From NCBI GenBank assembly GCA_941918925.1, contig OW799236.1:107015562-107079561 (forward strand): a stretch of DNA of 64,000 nt, in the 5' to 3' direction. Source of the stretch: Phyto melanocephala (lineage: Eukaryota; Arthropoda; Insecta; Diptera; Rhinophoridae). Of this stretch, positions 22,552 to 33,092 are shown piece by piece. A model generated the notes under the pieces. That model was not told the DNA's origin, searched no databases, and saw only the letters and a program-made list of their open reading frames with translations. Both the position numbers and the translations under genes were made by a program. Numbering within the stretch: the stretch's first letter is position 1; the number at the start of each line of letters is the position of its first letter.

Positions 22552-23160
22552 TTATACCCTTCACACAAAAGTAAAAGAGGGTACATATAGGTTTGTCATT
22601 CCGTGTGAAATTTCTACAATTTTCATTTCCGACTCCATAAAGTATATATTTTCTAAAAGCTTTTTAGTAGAGTAGTTAATTGAACCATATCCGTCTGTCC
22701 GTGTGTTTGTTGAAATCAACTTCTAGAAGCCCCCTGACATCACCTGGACCCGCGTGAGGTATTAAAATATCAGAAATATTTTAGAGCAGATCGGTATTGA
22801 AAATCAGAAAAATCGGTACATAAACAACTGAGATATGAGCAAAAAAACCACGACCACCTCGTTTTTTTTCACAACAACAACATACAACACATACAACACA
22901 TACATACATACAAACGTGGTGTACTGGTCAGAGTGAACGTGGAATCAAATCCCAGCTGAGCCAACATTTTTTAAAAAATTTTTTTTTTATTTTAATTGTT
23001 TTTTATATTTTTATTTTAATTTTTTTTTGAAACACATACGTAAACTCAATTTAAAATTTTACAATGGTGTGTTTTTATATATGAGTGTATGTTTTTTATA
23101 TGTATGTACGTATTTCATATGCGATGAATGGTGATACAAACAGTTGTCTCCACGATCAGA
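22552..23160 (+). mobile_element. DINE-1-like Helitron, plus strand, 3' end missing
   Basis: The 5' end is TTATACCCTTCACAC with the inverse GGGTACATATAGG about 20 bases on, then the family words TTTGTCATTCCGTGTGAAATTTC, GACTCCATAAAGTATATATT, CCGTCTGTCCGTGTG, GTTGAAATCAACTTCTAGAA and AGATCGGTATTGAAAATCAG. This order matches the INE-1/DINE-1 Helitron group of flies. A tRNA-like piece lies at 22912-22970. The 3' hairpin end is absent; the last shared word with the 41145 copy is GATGAATGGTGATACAAA near 23126. Confidence 0.75.
22912..22970 (+). other. tRNA-like segment inside a DINE-1-like element
   Basis: GTGGTGTACTGGTCAGAGTG followed by ACGTGGAATCAAATCCCAGC resembles a tRNA D arm (A box) and T arm (B box). 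The related copies at 37412-37422 (GGTTCGAATCC, an exact B box) and 41285-41310 (inverse of GAATCCCAGC) show the sequence was better in the ancestor. No acceptor stem can be drawn. It is either a captured tRNA/SINE piece or chance similarity. Confidence 0.45.
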
Positions 23161-23759
23161 CAATAAGATATCAGTACGTTTGCTATACAAATAAATAAAT
23201 TTCAATTTGTGTTATCGTATAATGGGTAAACGTTAAAACTTTACGTCATTAATTCAGGAATTCAGTCTGTGTACAAAGAATCTCAAGTTTCTACTAAATT
23301 TAAGCCATATTAGTTTTTGAATTGAGTCTGTCGGTTTTTTAGAGTATTGAATATTTCTGAAAGTTTGATACCAGAAACGAATATGTGCAAGATATAAGGC
23401 TCAGAAAATTGATTCCAACAGACATATGGACATTTCCATGAATATGTCAGCCACGACTGTAAAAATAAAAATTCTTGAAAGTTTTTCAATATAAGTTTAT
23501 TGATAAAAAAAACACTAAAATTTTACTAAGCGCAGGTATTAAGAGCTTATTAAATTATTTTAATCTGATTATCTCTTTGACTCATTTTAAAGAATTGCAA
23601 TCAACTATTTTTTTTAGCGACTAAAGTGTAAAAATAAGTTGTAATTGTAAACATGCTTTAAAATTAAGGTAACAACAACAATTAACAAGATCCATAAGAA
23701 AAAAGAAAATATAGAGTCCAATTAGGGGTTTTTTTTATTTCCCTTGGATGTTGTTTTAA

Positions 23760-24260
23760 TGTCACGTACGTAGTACAAAAACATTATTTGTCTCCGTCAT
23801 TCGTATTTGAACAGTCGCCAGAGCACCTAATTTAGAATTTAACTTTTTTTCTTAACATAATATAAATTTTATTATTTAAGAATACGGTTAGAGAAAAATC
23901 TGTCACGTACGATATGTCACGAACGATATTAAATTGAATTTATTATAAAATCATTTAAAGATTGTTTTCAATTAAGTTTGATGGATTTTAACTGAAAAAT
24001 ATTTGGTTTAGTGTAAGAAATTAAAAAAATAAAAAGTGCCTCCCAAGATGCGCCGATTTTTTCATATTTCCATATATACCTTAAAATCACTTCTGTTTTA
24101 TGTCACGTACGATATATTCTTATTTTTCTGTATATTTAAGACAACAATGATTCGAATATAATTAAGTCTTCTTTTAATAAAGTATCCTTTGAATGGACAG
24201 TTACTCTTACTTTTGCAGAAATTACTCCACTTTGTAGGAGTACAAATGTCACGTACGATG
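23760..24260. repeat. Cluster of TGTCACGTACG motifs
   Basis: TGTCACGTACG occurs at 23760, 23901, 24101 and 24247, with the variant TGTCACGAACG at 23915. Two of the surrounding blocks also share CATATATACCTTRA-ATCACTT (near 24071 and 24309). The centre CGTACG is palindromic. An 11-mer with two CpG repeated this often in AT-rich DNA is not chance. It is either an array of degenerate tandem units of about 145-200 bases or a binding-site cluster. Confidence 0.6.
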
Positions 24261-24659
24261 ACATGGAAATACCCATATACACTTCCCTTTTCTTAAGTTT
24301 TCGAAACATATACCTTGACATCACTTGTGAAGGGAATAAAAATTGCCGATTGTTAAAGCTTTCTTAAATTTGATATAAATATTTATATTGAATTAAATTT
24401 TACGAACTTATGTCCTAAATTTAGTTTGAAAAAGTCTGAGTTTGATTTTGTAAAAACAAAATTGAAATTTAAAGCCAAAGGCACTCATGCTTGTTATAAA
24501 GTAAAAATCCTCTAAAAAAAGACAACTAAATTTATTACTGTTAAACATCGGCTTTAGCCAGGGAAGGGGCCTCCAGTCATTTTTGCACTCAGCCATCGTC
24601 GCAGACTATTTGTCAAGGACCTGGGATCCTTAGACCAAACTTTATACAAAACAATATTA

Positions 24660-24929
24660 ATGAAGCCATTACTATCAGTGGTGATAGTGCTCATGAGAAT
24701 TAATGAATTTTTTTTTAAATCGAAAGTTATAGCAGTTAACAACATGTCTGTCCAGAAGTATGGCTCTACGTGCAAAAAAGCAAAAGTCTTAATGAATATT
24801 TATTATGATCGCCTTGTGGAGATGGTTATCACCTGCATAATTGATATAAATTGGTCACCAATATTGTGTGATAAAATCCTGTTTATGCCAGTAAGCCGCA
24901 ATCGACTGATGCCCTCCAAGTCAACATAG
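24660..24929 (+). pseudogene. Tc1/mariner transposase relic, catalytic core part
   Basis: The frame is open for 89 codons and reads NEFFFKSKVIAVNNMSVQKY, GSTCKKAKVL, then EMVITCIIDINWSPILCDKI. These match, in order, the segment before the second catalytic Asp (usually QQDGATCHTA), and the segment DINWPPRSCDLTPLD that holds the third acid. The second Asp is Tyr here (QKYGSTC), and the LTPLD part is shifted out, so the enzyme is dead. The relic continues weakly on both sides (about 24560-24960). Confidence 0.75.
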
Positions 24930-24960
24930 GACAGCGCTCAAGTTCATTGGGATGACAAAT

Positions 24961-26163
24961 TTTACTATATGTAAACTTAGCATTATAGCTAAGATGCTGC
25001 TGACATGGACCTTTTAATAAAAAAAATAATTTTCTTTATATTTTACACACAGCTTATGTAACTCCGTCAGCTAAGATGTGAATGTGAGCTAAAAGAAATA
25101 ATATAAAAACTTACAAATTCTTTAATCTTATTTAAAACAACTTTGTCTTCCTACTTATCTTTGTAAATATTTGATTCTCTTGAAATACGACAGCCAACAG
25201 AAAATTATTGCGCTGCATACATACATACATGTTTATCAAACTGTCAGAATCATAAATTTGCCTTTTTGTTCATTTAGCATCATTAAAATCAAGCAAAAAA
25301 GGCAAAATGAAATTTAAATAAAAATAAGGAAAAATAATAATAGAAAATTAAAAAAGAAAAAATAGAAAAAATCCCTTTTAATGTTTAAAAATAAAATATC
25401 AACTTTGTGTTATTCACAATTTAATGAGTCATTATTTTAGATTTATTTCTTCTTTAGCAAAACTGAAAGATACAATAACAAAAACGTAAAACGTAAATAA
25501 ACCAAAAACAGAATTCAAACACACACAAACAAAAGTGCAGTCATAAAACAGCAATTTGAAAGACAACAAATTTAAGACAAAAACAAAATAAAAAACTAAG
25601 AATAACATTAGATTGAACATGAATAAAAAAATATACGATGTTCTGCAACATATTAAATGAAATTATTTGCAATTAGTTGCACATGAAAAAGAAAGAAAAA
25701 CGGAAAAAAAACAACAGCAACATAAGCAGCAGCAGCAACTGCAACCACAACGGGGCACAAAGAAAAGTAAAGGGAGATCAACAATTGCAATGGATGAGGT
25801 TGTTGCTTGTAACTTAAAAATGACAACAACAACAGATACAGAAATAACTACAATTGATGTTTAAGAAACAAAGTAAAAAACGACAAATCAAAATAAAAGA
25901 CACCGATTATTATTACAATTAACCTATTAAGAGGTCTTTTGTTTTTAGTGTGTATTTAAATTTAAATTAAAATTTTTTTTGGCGAACTTAGAGGTTGACT
26001 TTTATACATTTTTCGTTATATGTATGTATATTTACTGCAAATTCTATATAATGTTTTGCTCCAAAGGCCATTCTTCTCACGTACCCCTTTCTATTATTTA
26101 GCCACTATATCTTAGTTCCTGCATGTGTGCCTGCAAATTTGCCTCTTCTTAACATTCTGTATA
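24961..26163. other. AT-rich stretch without a recognisable gene
   Basis: A 65-codon plus-strand frame at 25667-25864 is rich in Lys, Gln and Thr (KKQQQHKQQQQ); the Gln run comes from CAG/CAA repeats, which are frequent in fly untranslated and coding exons. Without splice or homology evidence I cannot call it a gene. The rest is A-rich. Confidence 0.35.
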
Positions 26164-26171
26164 AACTTAAA

Positions 26172-27580
26172 GGCTCCACGAAAAGCCCCCCAATGAAATA
26201 ACGCCCAGGAAACAATCCCCAATGAAGTAAACCCCAAAAAATTGGAAATAACACCCAAAAACAGTGAATGAAATAACATCCAAAAATAAATGAAATAAAC
26301 CCCAAAGCGAACACGAAACAACCCCCAATATTTGGGAGTTATTTCATATGAAATAACTCCCAATGATGAAAATGAAATAACCCCCAATGAAATAAACCCC
26401 ATCAGCAACAAAAATGAAATTATGCCCAAAATTCATAAAAGAGTCAGATTCATTAAGGATTTCATGAAGTCAATATGGACCAACAGCAAAATCGCAAAGT
26501 TATTGATATAAATTGTGTGGAGGCCCGCATGCGTCTTCTTCATAATAAGGATATATGCAACTTCGAAAGTGTGCCATCATTTAATTTCAATTTTTTTTTG
26601 GTGAAAGAACATACAAAGCTGGTTTAATAGTGACTACTTTTGGTTTTGTAAATGAACTAAGTCCAGTGCAGTAAATTTCCCTTATACGATGGAAGCAATA
26701 TCAGATCAGCCACCAACGAGCTATCCTAAAACTTTACGAATGGCTTAAAAATCCGACTCATGGGAGACGTTATTATAGTTACAATATTGTAAAGAAGGCA
26801 GTAATTTTCTGTAATGGAGATGTGAGGAAGTATGGACAAAGAATTGTTTAATATTTCCAATATATTTATTTTTGAAACCCAACTACCAAAAAATTATTTT
26901 CATGTACATACATAAATAATAAACTTAATACATTATACGTAAGAAATGGTAAAAAAAACAAAATGGTTGCTCATGAAATCAAAATGGAGAAAATATACGT
27001 TGTATGTACAAATGCTGCCAGTTGGTTACACTTTATTATTATGGGCCTCCTTACTGCTTGGCAAAAGTGGAACCAACAACCGATTACTTTTGATTTAGGG
27101 AAAACAATCATTATTGCCGTCCGTAGACTTATTTCGTAGTCTGTCACGAAGGTCGCACCATCCAAATCCAGAACGTTATCATTTATGTATTTAAAAAGAT
27201 ATTGTAATATATTCACAGGCTAAAAGTTTTCTTGTAAAAGGCCTATTTTTATATAATTTATTTAAAAGCACCCCCCAAAACCAGAAGCTTTAAAAATGAA
27301 AGAATCCCCGAATACAAAATGAAATATTACCCAAATTATACACGCTATGAAACAAGCCCCGAATTTAAAAATTTGTTGGGTGTTATTTCATTGGAGATTA
27401 TTTCATAATTTGAAAACCCCAAATGAGAAATGAAATAATTTCCAAAAAAAATGAAAGACGGCCCAAAAAAATTGGGAGTTATTTCATATGAAATAACACC
27501 CAAAAATGTATGAAAAAAATTTTGGGAATATTTCATTTTTCGTTTGGGCGTTATTTCATTGGGGGGCTTTTCGTGGAGCC
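26172..27580 (-). mobile_element. Mutator-like (MULE) DNA transposon with long, repeat-filled TIRs
   Basis: The two ends are perfect inverse copies over 36 bases (26172-26207 and 27545-27580), starting GGCTCCACGAAAAG. They are flanked by the perfect 8-bp duplication AACTTAAA (26164-26171 and 27581-27588). Both arms, about 260-310 bases, are filled with variants of CCCCAATGAAATAA in both orientations, and each arm holds a palindrome of about 30 bases around GTTATTTCATATGAAATAAC (26332-26363, 27471-27502). Between the arms lies part of a MULE-type transposase on the minus strand. Total length is 1409, far below an autonomous MULE, so it is a deleted copy. Confidence 0.9.
26971..27216 (-). pseudogene. 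MULE transposase domain fragment
   Basis: MULE transposases are DDE enzymes that cut Mutator-like elements. The minus-strand frame reads DGATFVTDYEISLRTAIMIV, then FPKSKVIGCWFHFCQAVRR. This fits the MULE-domain block TDFExALxxAIxxxFPxxxxxGCxFHFxQAxxR, in which the D and the C/H pair are the conserved catalytic-core residues. Only about 45 of the usual several hundred residues are preserved. The N-terminal zinc-binding region and the last acid are not visible. It lies between the TIRs of the same element. Confidence 0.8.
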
Positions 27581-27639
27581 AACTTAAACACAGATTAAAT
27601 ACAACAACAAAGCTAATTGTTCTTTAATCCTTAATTCAA

Positions 27640-27837
27640 AGTCATTTAAATTATTTTGCGCCAATATATGGTTTTCACAGATTTTACAGATCTTAAATCA
27701 CTACAATTACTACAGAACAAATCCTTAAAGATTATTTATAATTTCCCTTACCCTTATCCTACTCCTTCTCTGTATAGTGATGTAGCTAAAAATGTTTTGC
27801 CAGTACATGGATTATCTGTCGAAGTCTTTAAAGTTTA
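27640..27837 (+). pseudogene. Non-LTR retrotransposon fragment (CR1/jockey-like, end of reverse transcriptase protein)
   Basis: The open frame encodes DLKSLQLLQNKSLKIIYNFP followed by TPSLYSDVAKNVLPVHGLSVE. The pattern LxxLQxLQNKxLKIIxxLP is the conserved block after the reverse transcriptase in CR1- and jockey-type LINEs. The frame ends at a stop and the rest is lost; a TIR element (27899) begins about 60 bases later. It starts directly beyond the MULE's right duplication. Confidence 0.7.
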
Positions 27838-27898
27838 ACATAATATTGTTCATCTTGCAATAACTTTTTCAAGCAATTTAATTGCTTTCAACACTTCT

Positions 27899-28190
27899 CG
27901 CAAAGAAAAACCACGGTTACGACATGGTCACGACGCGTCATATTATATTCTCTATAACAATATTTAGTTAACGAACACAATTAATTGTTATTTTAGGGTT
28001 GTTTCATCATTTATGTCATAACGATAATTAATTTATCATTTAATGTTTGCTTTTTTTGGTATGTTTGTCCTTTAAAAATAGTATGATTAACCAAGTAATT
28101 ATGACAAAAATAGTATGATGTCTCTACAAAAATAACATCATATTCGCAATAAGAGTGATATGATTTCTTTGAAAAAAAAAAACACATACT
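27899..28190 (+). mobile_element. Partial copy of the GCAAAGAAAAA-TIR element
   Basis: CGCAAAGAAAAACCACGGTTACGACATGGTCAC, seen from 27899, corresponds to the left end of the element at 21559. The match continues through TTCTCTATAACAATATTTAGTT, TCATTTAATGTTTGCTTTTT and TAAAAATAGTATGA. The right end is not recognisable. Confidence 0.6.
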
Positions 28191-29278
28191 TATTGTTAAG
28201 GGAATTCTAAAGTTTTTTTTTATTTATTATGAAGTTCTAAATAAAACGTCATTTAAATGGCCTCCACGACTTCTTCTGCAGGAACGAATTCGATACACCC
28301 AATTTTCGAGAACTTTTTCCATGTATGTACCTAGTTATTAATATATATAAAAAAATAATTAAAAAAATATGTATATGTTTTTCCGTGTACTTTTTTCAAT
28401 AATCAATAATTTATATTATTGATACAAGGAATACTTTATTCAAATCAATCTCAAATTTTAATTACAGGGGTGATTGATTATAAGTTTTTAATACTGTTTT
28501 AATTGCTATTTTTTGCAATACATTTTCAATTGAAAATATTAATTTTGCTTTATTTAATAGTATCATTTTGATGATTGGAGCAATCAAATAATATTTTAAT
28601 TAATCGTATTAATTTCGTAATTGAAATTCATATTTATATTTTTCTGTGAACTTTTGTTTTGCGAAAGCTTTCCAAAAAACAATTTTGTACTAGTTCAATG
28701 TGAATATAATTTTTCATGAATTTAACTTCATTAGTGTAAGAAGAGGCATGAATAATGCCTTCTCCAAATCCGAAACATTTAGCCTTTAATGATGTGCTTC
28801 AAAAACATTGATATATTAGATTCAAATATCCGACTGTAAATACCAACCAAAAATGGTAAAAGGTGACCCGTACTCTTGGCCTTTTTTTTTTGCAAAAACT
28901 TCTTTGCAAAAATATTTTACTTACGTAGTCGTACGGCAAATTCTTTTTCCCTCACGATCTAATCATATATTTTTTTAACAGTATTAAAGCTTGAAATAAG
29001 CTTTTTATATTAAACATTCTTTTATTTAAATTTATATTTTGCTACCACATTGAGTATGTTCTTCGGCTACATATTGCATTAAAATAAATAAAAAAATAAA
29101 ATAAAATAAAATTATTTAAATTTTTATAATAATAATAATAATAATAATAATAAAACAATTTTTCATATAAAAAGCTGATCTCAAGCTTAAATACTAGGAC
29201 AACATATTAATTAAAATGATCGAAGAAGTTAAATATTTTAAAAATTTTAAGTATTACCAAAATTACTAAACTATATTT
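28191..29278. other. AT-rich stretch without a recognisable gene
   Basis: Nothing supported. An AAT microsatellite lies at about 29126-29153. Confidence 0.5.
29126..29153. repeat. (AAT)n microsatellite
   Basis: About nine ATA/AAT trinucleotides in a row. Confidence 0.9.
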
Positions 29279-29526
29279 CTGTGGCTTGGAGCTAAAAGGC
29301 GCAATGTCACTCTTTTGCTTTTTTTGAGTTAATCATTGCATTAGATTTGTTTTCTTGCTCTATTTCATTATGGTTAAACAGCTAAAGTCATACTTAACCC
29401 AGAACAGCTTCATAAACAAAATGCTGGCTAATGTCACTATGAAAGCCTCTATAAAAGTTAAAGTTCAATTCTAATTTTCTCAAAAATAAATATTTTGACA
29501 TTGGCCTTTTTAGCTCCAAGCCACAG
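29279..29526. mobile_element. MITE with CTGTGGCTTGGAGCTAAAA ends
   Basis: The left end CTGTGGCTTGGAGCTAAAAG and the inverse of the right end match over about 30 bases with one indel (AAAAGGCGCAATGTCA versus AAAAAGGCCAATGTCA). The element is 248 bases long and non-coding. No target duplication is evident, so the superfamily is open. Confidence 0.7.
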
Positions 29527-30119
29527 GATCGTTTCCTTATATCTTGAATTTGGATATAATTTTTCTTCTTGTGTCTTCTAATTGCAGGTAAATATTTTCG
29601 TTCTATTTTAAACCATTTGAATAAAATCGTAAGTAAAAATTAACTGGAAATTTTGCAATAAAAAAACAAAGAATGTTCGTCTCGCATAGATGTAATATTA
29701 AGAACATGACTGTTCCAGCTTGTCTGCCTGAGAGACCTACAACAACAACAACATTGACATTAACTAACCTCAGAACGTAAACATGATATTGTTTTATTTT
29801 TTTGTTGTACAGCTGCACACATGTACAACGTTATTCATTGTCATTTCTCTCTAAGACATCTAATATGTCATCAATTTATTTTTGTCACAAAACAGTATTA
29901 AAAAAAATAGAAACAAAAAATATACATGACGTTGTTTCAGATTAAATAGAAAATTGGCTTAAATTGAAACTAAACTTTTGTAAAATCATAAAACAGTTAT
30001 TATTCACAACAGTGCTTAGCCCTGTCCGAAATCGTGATAACTGACATTTAATTATCTGATTAATAATGCCAGTTGATTGAATATCAAAAACGATTTTTTT
30101 CTTTAAGTTTAAAGTTTTT
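29527..30119. other. AT-rich stretch without a recognisable gene
   Basis: Nothing supported. Confidence 0.5.
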
Positions 30120-30335
30120 CATGCCTAAATGGTTCTATTTCAGTGCTAGATAGATCAGTTGTAGTAAAGTTATATATGTATGTTCTAGTTCAGTTCTAGT
30201 TCAACTGTAGTTAAGTTCTTGTTCAGTACTAATTCAGTTTAAGTTCAGTTCTAGTCTAGTTCTCTTTTATTTCTAGATCACCTTTAGTTCGATTTTCTTT
30301 TTATTTCCAGTTCTAGCTAAATTCTAGTTCAAGCC
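30120..30335. repeat. Degenerate minisatellite, AGTTCTAGTTC unit
   Basis: Variants of AGTTCTAGTTCA repeat about 15-18 times over 210 bases. A shorter related tract lies at 35815-35930. Confidence 0.7.
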
Positions 30336-30920
30336 CATTTTATAAATGACAAGTTTTCGCATTTAATTTTATGTTTTTTTTTCTTTGCAATAATGTATTA
30401 AAATTACAGTTTTTCTTTAAAACATTAGAATTGTATATTTTTTTTTTTGCTAGACCGCTCTGCATGTATTATATGTCATACTGTGCCATTTTTTTAAAAT
30501 ATTGTTTTATGTGTATGTATATGAATATTTTTTTTTTATTATTATTATTTTAAATAAATATTTAATATTTTTCTTTACAAGTTCTGCTTTAGTTGTTGTT
30601 ATTTTACTGCATTTGACACATTGTAGACAGCAGCCTAAAACGTTTGCCAAAAAATGTGTAATAAATTATGCAGCAAAGGCTCTGGTTTTGTTGTTCAAAG
30701 CAAAAAAATAAAACAAAAACGAGAAAAAATAGCCGTAAATGTTTTATTTATATTTATTATTCATGAAATATAAATTTATAATTTGGTAAATTGCCTAAAA
30801 CAATTAACCCTTTAAAAAGAAAAATCAAATATTTTTTCATTGCCATTGTAAATGGGAGATTAAACTTAAAACTAAAGTTTGTGCAAAACCAAATTCTATA
30901 TAATTCCATGCCCTGCAAAA
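30336..30920. other. AT-rich stretch without a recognisable gene
   Basis: Chance hydrophobic frames from T-rich sequence only. Confidence 0.5.
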
Positions 30921-31313
30921 AACTGTGTGACAAAAAAGTGAATTTACAGGAGTTCAACTGGTGACGAAGTGATTTAATTTAGGGAAAAACACTATTGATT
31001 TTAACATAAGCGTGTCATTGGAGATAATGTGTTTACATGAAAACATTAATGAATTGCACTCCATTCTAATAAGTGCATAGAATTCATGCATACTTGATGA
31101 AAAGCATCGGATATTTCATGAGTTGAATTTGTTTGTTCACATGAATTTTTTAAGATATTTTGCATGATGTTGCATTCATTTTTAAGCACATCATTTGTGA
31201 CAAATTATTTCACATTTACGAAGTCATTTAGAATGAATGCTTTTACACTATGGACTTAGAAGTCTTGTAAATGTAATTCGCTTTGCACTACTTCCAACTT
31301 TTTTTGCTGAGTA
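30921..31313 (+). repeat. Dispersed repeat family R, copy 1
   Basis: Matches the inverse of 54030-54367 along most of its length: GACGAAGTGATTTAATTTAGG, GAATTGCACTCC, TTTCATGAGTTGA, ATGAATTTTTTAAGATA, ATGTTGCATTCATTTT, AGAATGAATGCTTTT and TTTGCACTACTTCCA. A truncated third copy is at 41701-41810. No protein, no clear terminal repeats. It is a non-coding dispersed element of unknown class. Confidence 0.7.
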
Positions 31314-31720
31314 GTTTTGTTAAAAAAATTATAAATTGAACAACACTGGGGCGTATGATTGATAAAGTATTATTGTTAGATTTCATTATTACGTATACGC
31401 CAGGCTTTTATATTCCTTTGCGGAACTGTGTTAGGGTTATAGTAAATATTTTTATTTTATTAAAGAAACACTCATTTTCATGCATTTATTATCCTGAATT
31501 TTTGTATGAAATTTTGTAATTGTTCTATCTCTGTCTGTGTTAAATTTTCTATACAGCCAAACATTCATTTTAATAAATACTAGCTAACCCGGCGAACTTC
31601 GTACCGCCCTATAGTCACGAAATATCTGTTACCTTTTTATCTGAATTAAGTTAATTTCTTTATTAAGTATTGCTGTTGGTACATTAATAAATCAAAATTA
31701 TTCCAAAAACAACGTGTTTA

Positions 31721-32107
31721 TTATTCTAATGCTTTATGATACACAATATTCTTAGTTTTATTTTCTGGCGCGTATATAAATAGTGTTGTTGGTATTCCGA
31801 CAGCGGAACAGGCGACATATAACTGGCCATGTGAAAAACATGAATTTTCAAGATTAATGCCACAAACACTTAGCGACTGCCCTTGTGATTTATTTATCGA
31901 CATTGCAAATGCTAGCCGCACTGGAAATTGTAACCGTTTAAAGACGAACGGCATGTCGTTCGAAATTAGAGGAATCCGTGGAATAAAAACGTCTTCTCCT
32001 TTGTACTTCCCTTTCAAAATTGTGACTTCTATCAAGTTATTCATTAGTCTCTTCACCACAAGTCGGGTGCCATTGCAAAGACGTGGCTGGTTTATATTCC
32101 GCAACAT
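31721..32107 (-). pseudogene. Helitron PIF1-like helicase, C-terminal block
   Basis: The Helitron RepHel protein unwinds DNA during rolling-circle movement. This frame has [20 protein letters not shown], then [19 protein letters not shown], which is helicase motif V, and [20 protein letters not shown], which matches motif VI (usually LYVALSRV). The Arg of motif VI, which contacts ATP, is Ala-Val here, so the domain is probably inactive. The frame ends 130 bases before the element's end. It is separated from the preceding block by a stop and a shift. Confidence 0.85.
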
Positions 32108-32172
32108 GATTATTACCGATCCGATTTTTAATTGCAGATTATGAGGTGGTAATCCGGGTAGTTCCAGCGAAT

Positions 32173-32706
32173 TTAAGAGTTCCGTTGGATAGTTAACAAT
32201 GTCATCTTGGTTAGTGACTGAATTAATCGATTTGTATGTAATTCACCAGTTATCTTATTTTGAATTTGAAAATTCATTTCATTGACATCAATGTTTTTTG
32301 CAGTCAATATAACTCGATCGCTTATCCAAACATGATCTTTATAATTTTGTGCAATATTTGGGAAAATCTTTTCAATCAGTTCTGTCTTAGATTTCATAAA
32401 ATGACAGAAATTGGTAAGGAACGTAATGTATCCAGACGATGAGTCGACAGGTATTTTTCCATTACCAATATCGAGCAATTGCTTTGAAAAAGTTTCTCCA
32501 GATTGGTCATTCTTCAGTTCGACTCGCATGTTCATACTTAATTTGAGCGTTTTAACATATTTCCATAAAATGGATGCCTTTAAGCATGCTGGCGTTGATC
32601 GTAGTATTACTGGTAATGTTTGTCGAAAATCACCTGCCAATAATAACACTGCACTACCAAACCGGTTTTGGCTCTTTCGCAAATCTTGCAAAGTGTGGTC
32701 TATCAA
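32173..32706 (-). pseudogene. Helitron PIF1-like helicase, middle block
   Basis: The frame starts with IDHTLQDLRKSQNRFGSAVL, followed by LLAGDFRQTLPVI, which is helicase motif III (GDFRQ), then ILWKYVKTLKLSMNMRV, the motif IV region with LxxNMRV. Walker A and Walker B regions are missing upstream. The C-terminal residues run into [14 protein letters not shown], where the next block should follow with the LPGxLPxHxLxLKxG stretch; that stretch is visible in another frame at about 32125-32170. Broken by at least one frameshift. Confidence 0.85.
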
Positions 32707-33092
32707 AAGTTTCCAACACTATATTAATTTAACTAACCTTGTTGAACAAACACTTCAGAAAAAAACACACAGTACAAATTATCCTGTAGAAACCAATGTG
32801 AAAAGTACACTAAGAAATGGTAAATGAATTGTGTAGGTATTTTGTTATTATAACTCCGGCTACAGACCAACTCCGACCGATATATTTGCATAGAGCATGT
32901 AAACTACGTTTCTTTGTTTTAATGTCAACTACGTAACACACATTATTATTATTATTATTATTAGTTTCTTACATAAGAACCTTCTCCTAATAATAACAAA
33001 TACAACAAAAAAAGAATTAGTGAAATCGGTCCAGCCATTCACGCGTAATGCCGTTGCCAAGGGAAAAAGGGACTCATTTTTATATATATAGA

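Larger units (their letters stand above)
31580..33092 (-). mobile_element. Helitron with a decayed helicase gene, minus strand
   Basis: The 3' end (left) is ...GGTACGAAGTTCGCCGGGTT-AGCTAG followed by T, with an imperfect GC-rich hairpin and CTAG. The 5' end (right) is TCTATATATATAAAAATGAG. These match the Helitron ends at 8329 and 45011. Between them, on the minus strand, are two blocks of a PIF1-like helicase. At 1513 bases it is far shorter than an autonomous Helitron (usually 5-10 kb); the Rep domain and N-terminal helicase motifs are missing. Confidence 0.85.

Noticed and set aside
25667..25864. Gln-rich 65-codon frame, possible exon
   Set aside because: The Gln run can come from CAG/CAA repeats alone; no splice or homology support.
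26105..26429. Minus-strand frames rich in Gly, Phe and Ile
   Set aside because: They are translations of the repeated CCCCAATGAAATAA units in the MULE arm.
31857..32827. Plus-strand frames opposite the helicase
   Set aside because: Antisense shadows of the Helitron helicase blocks.
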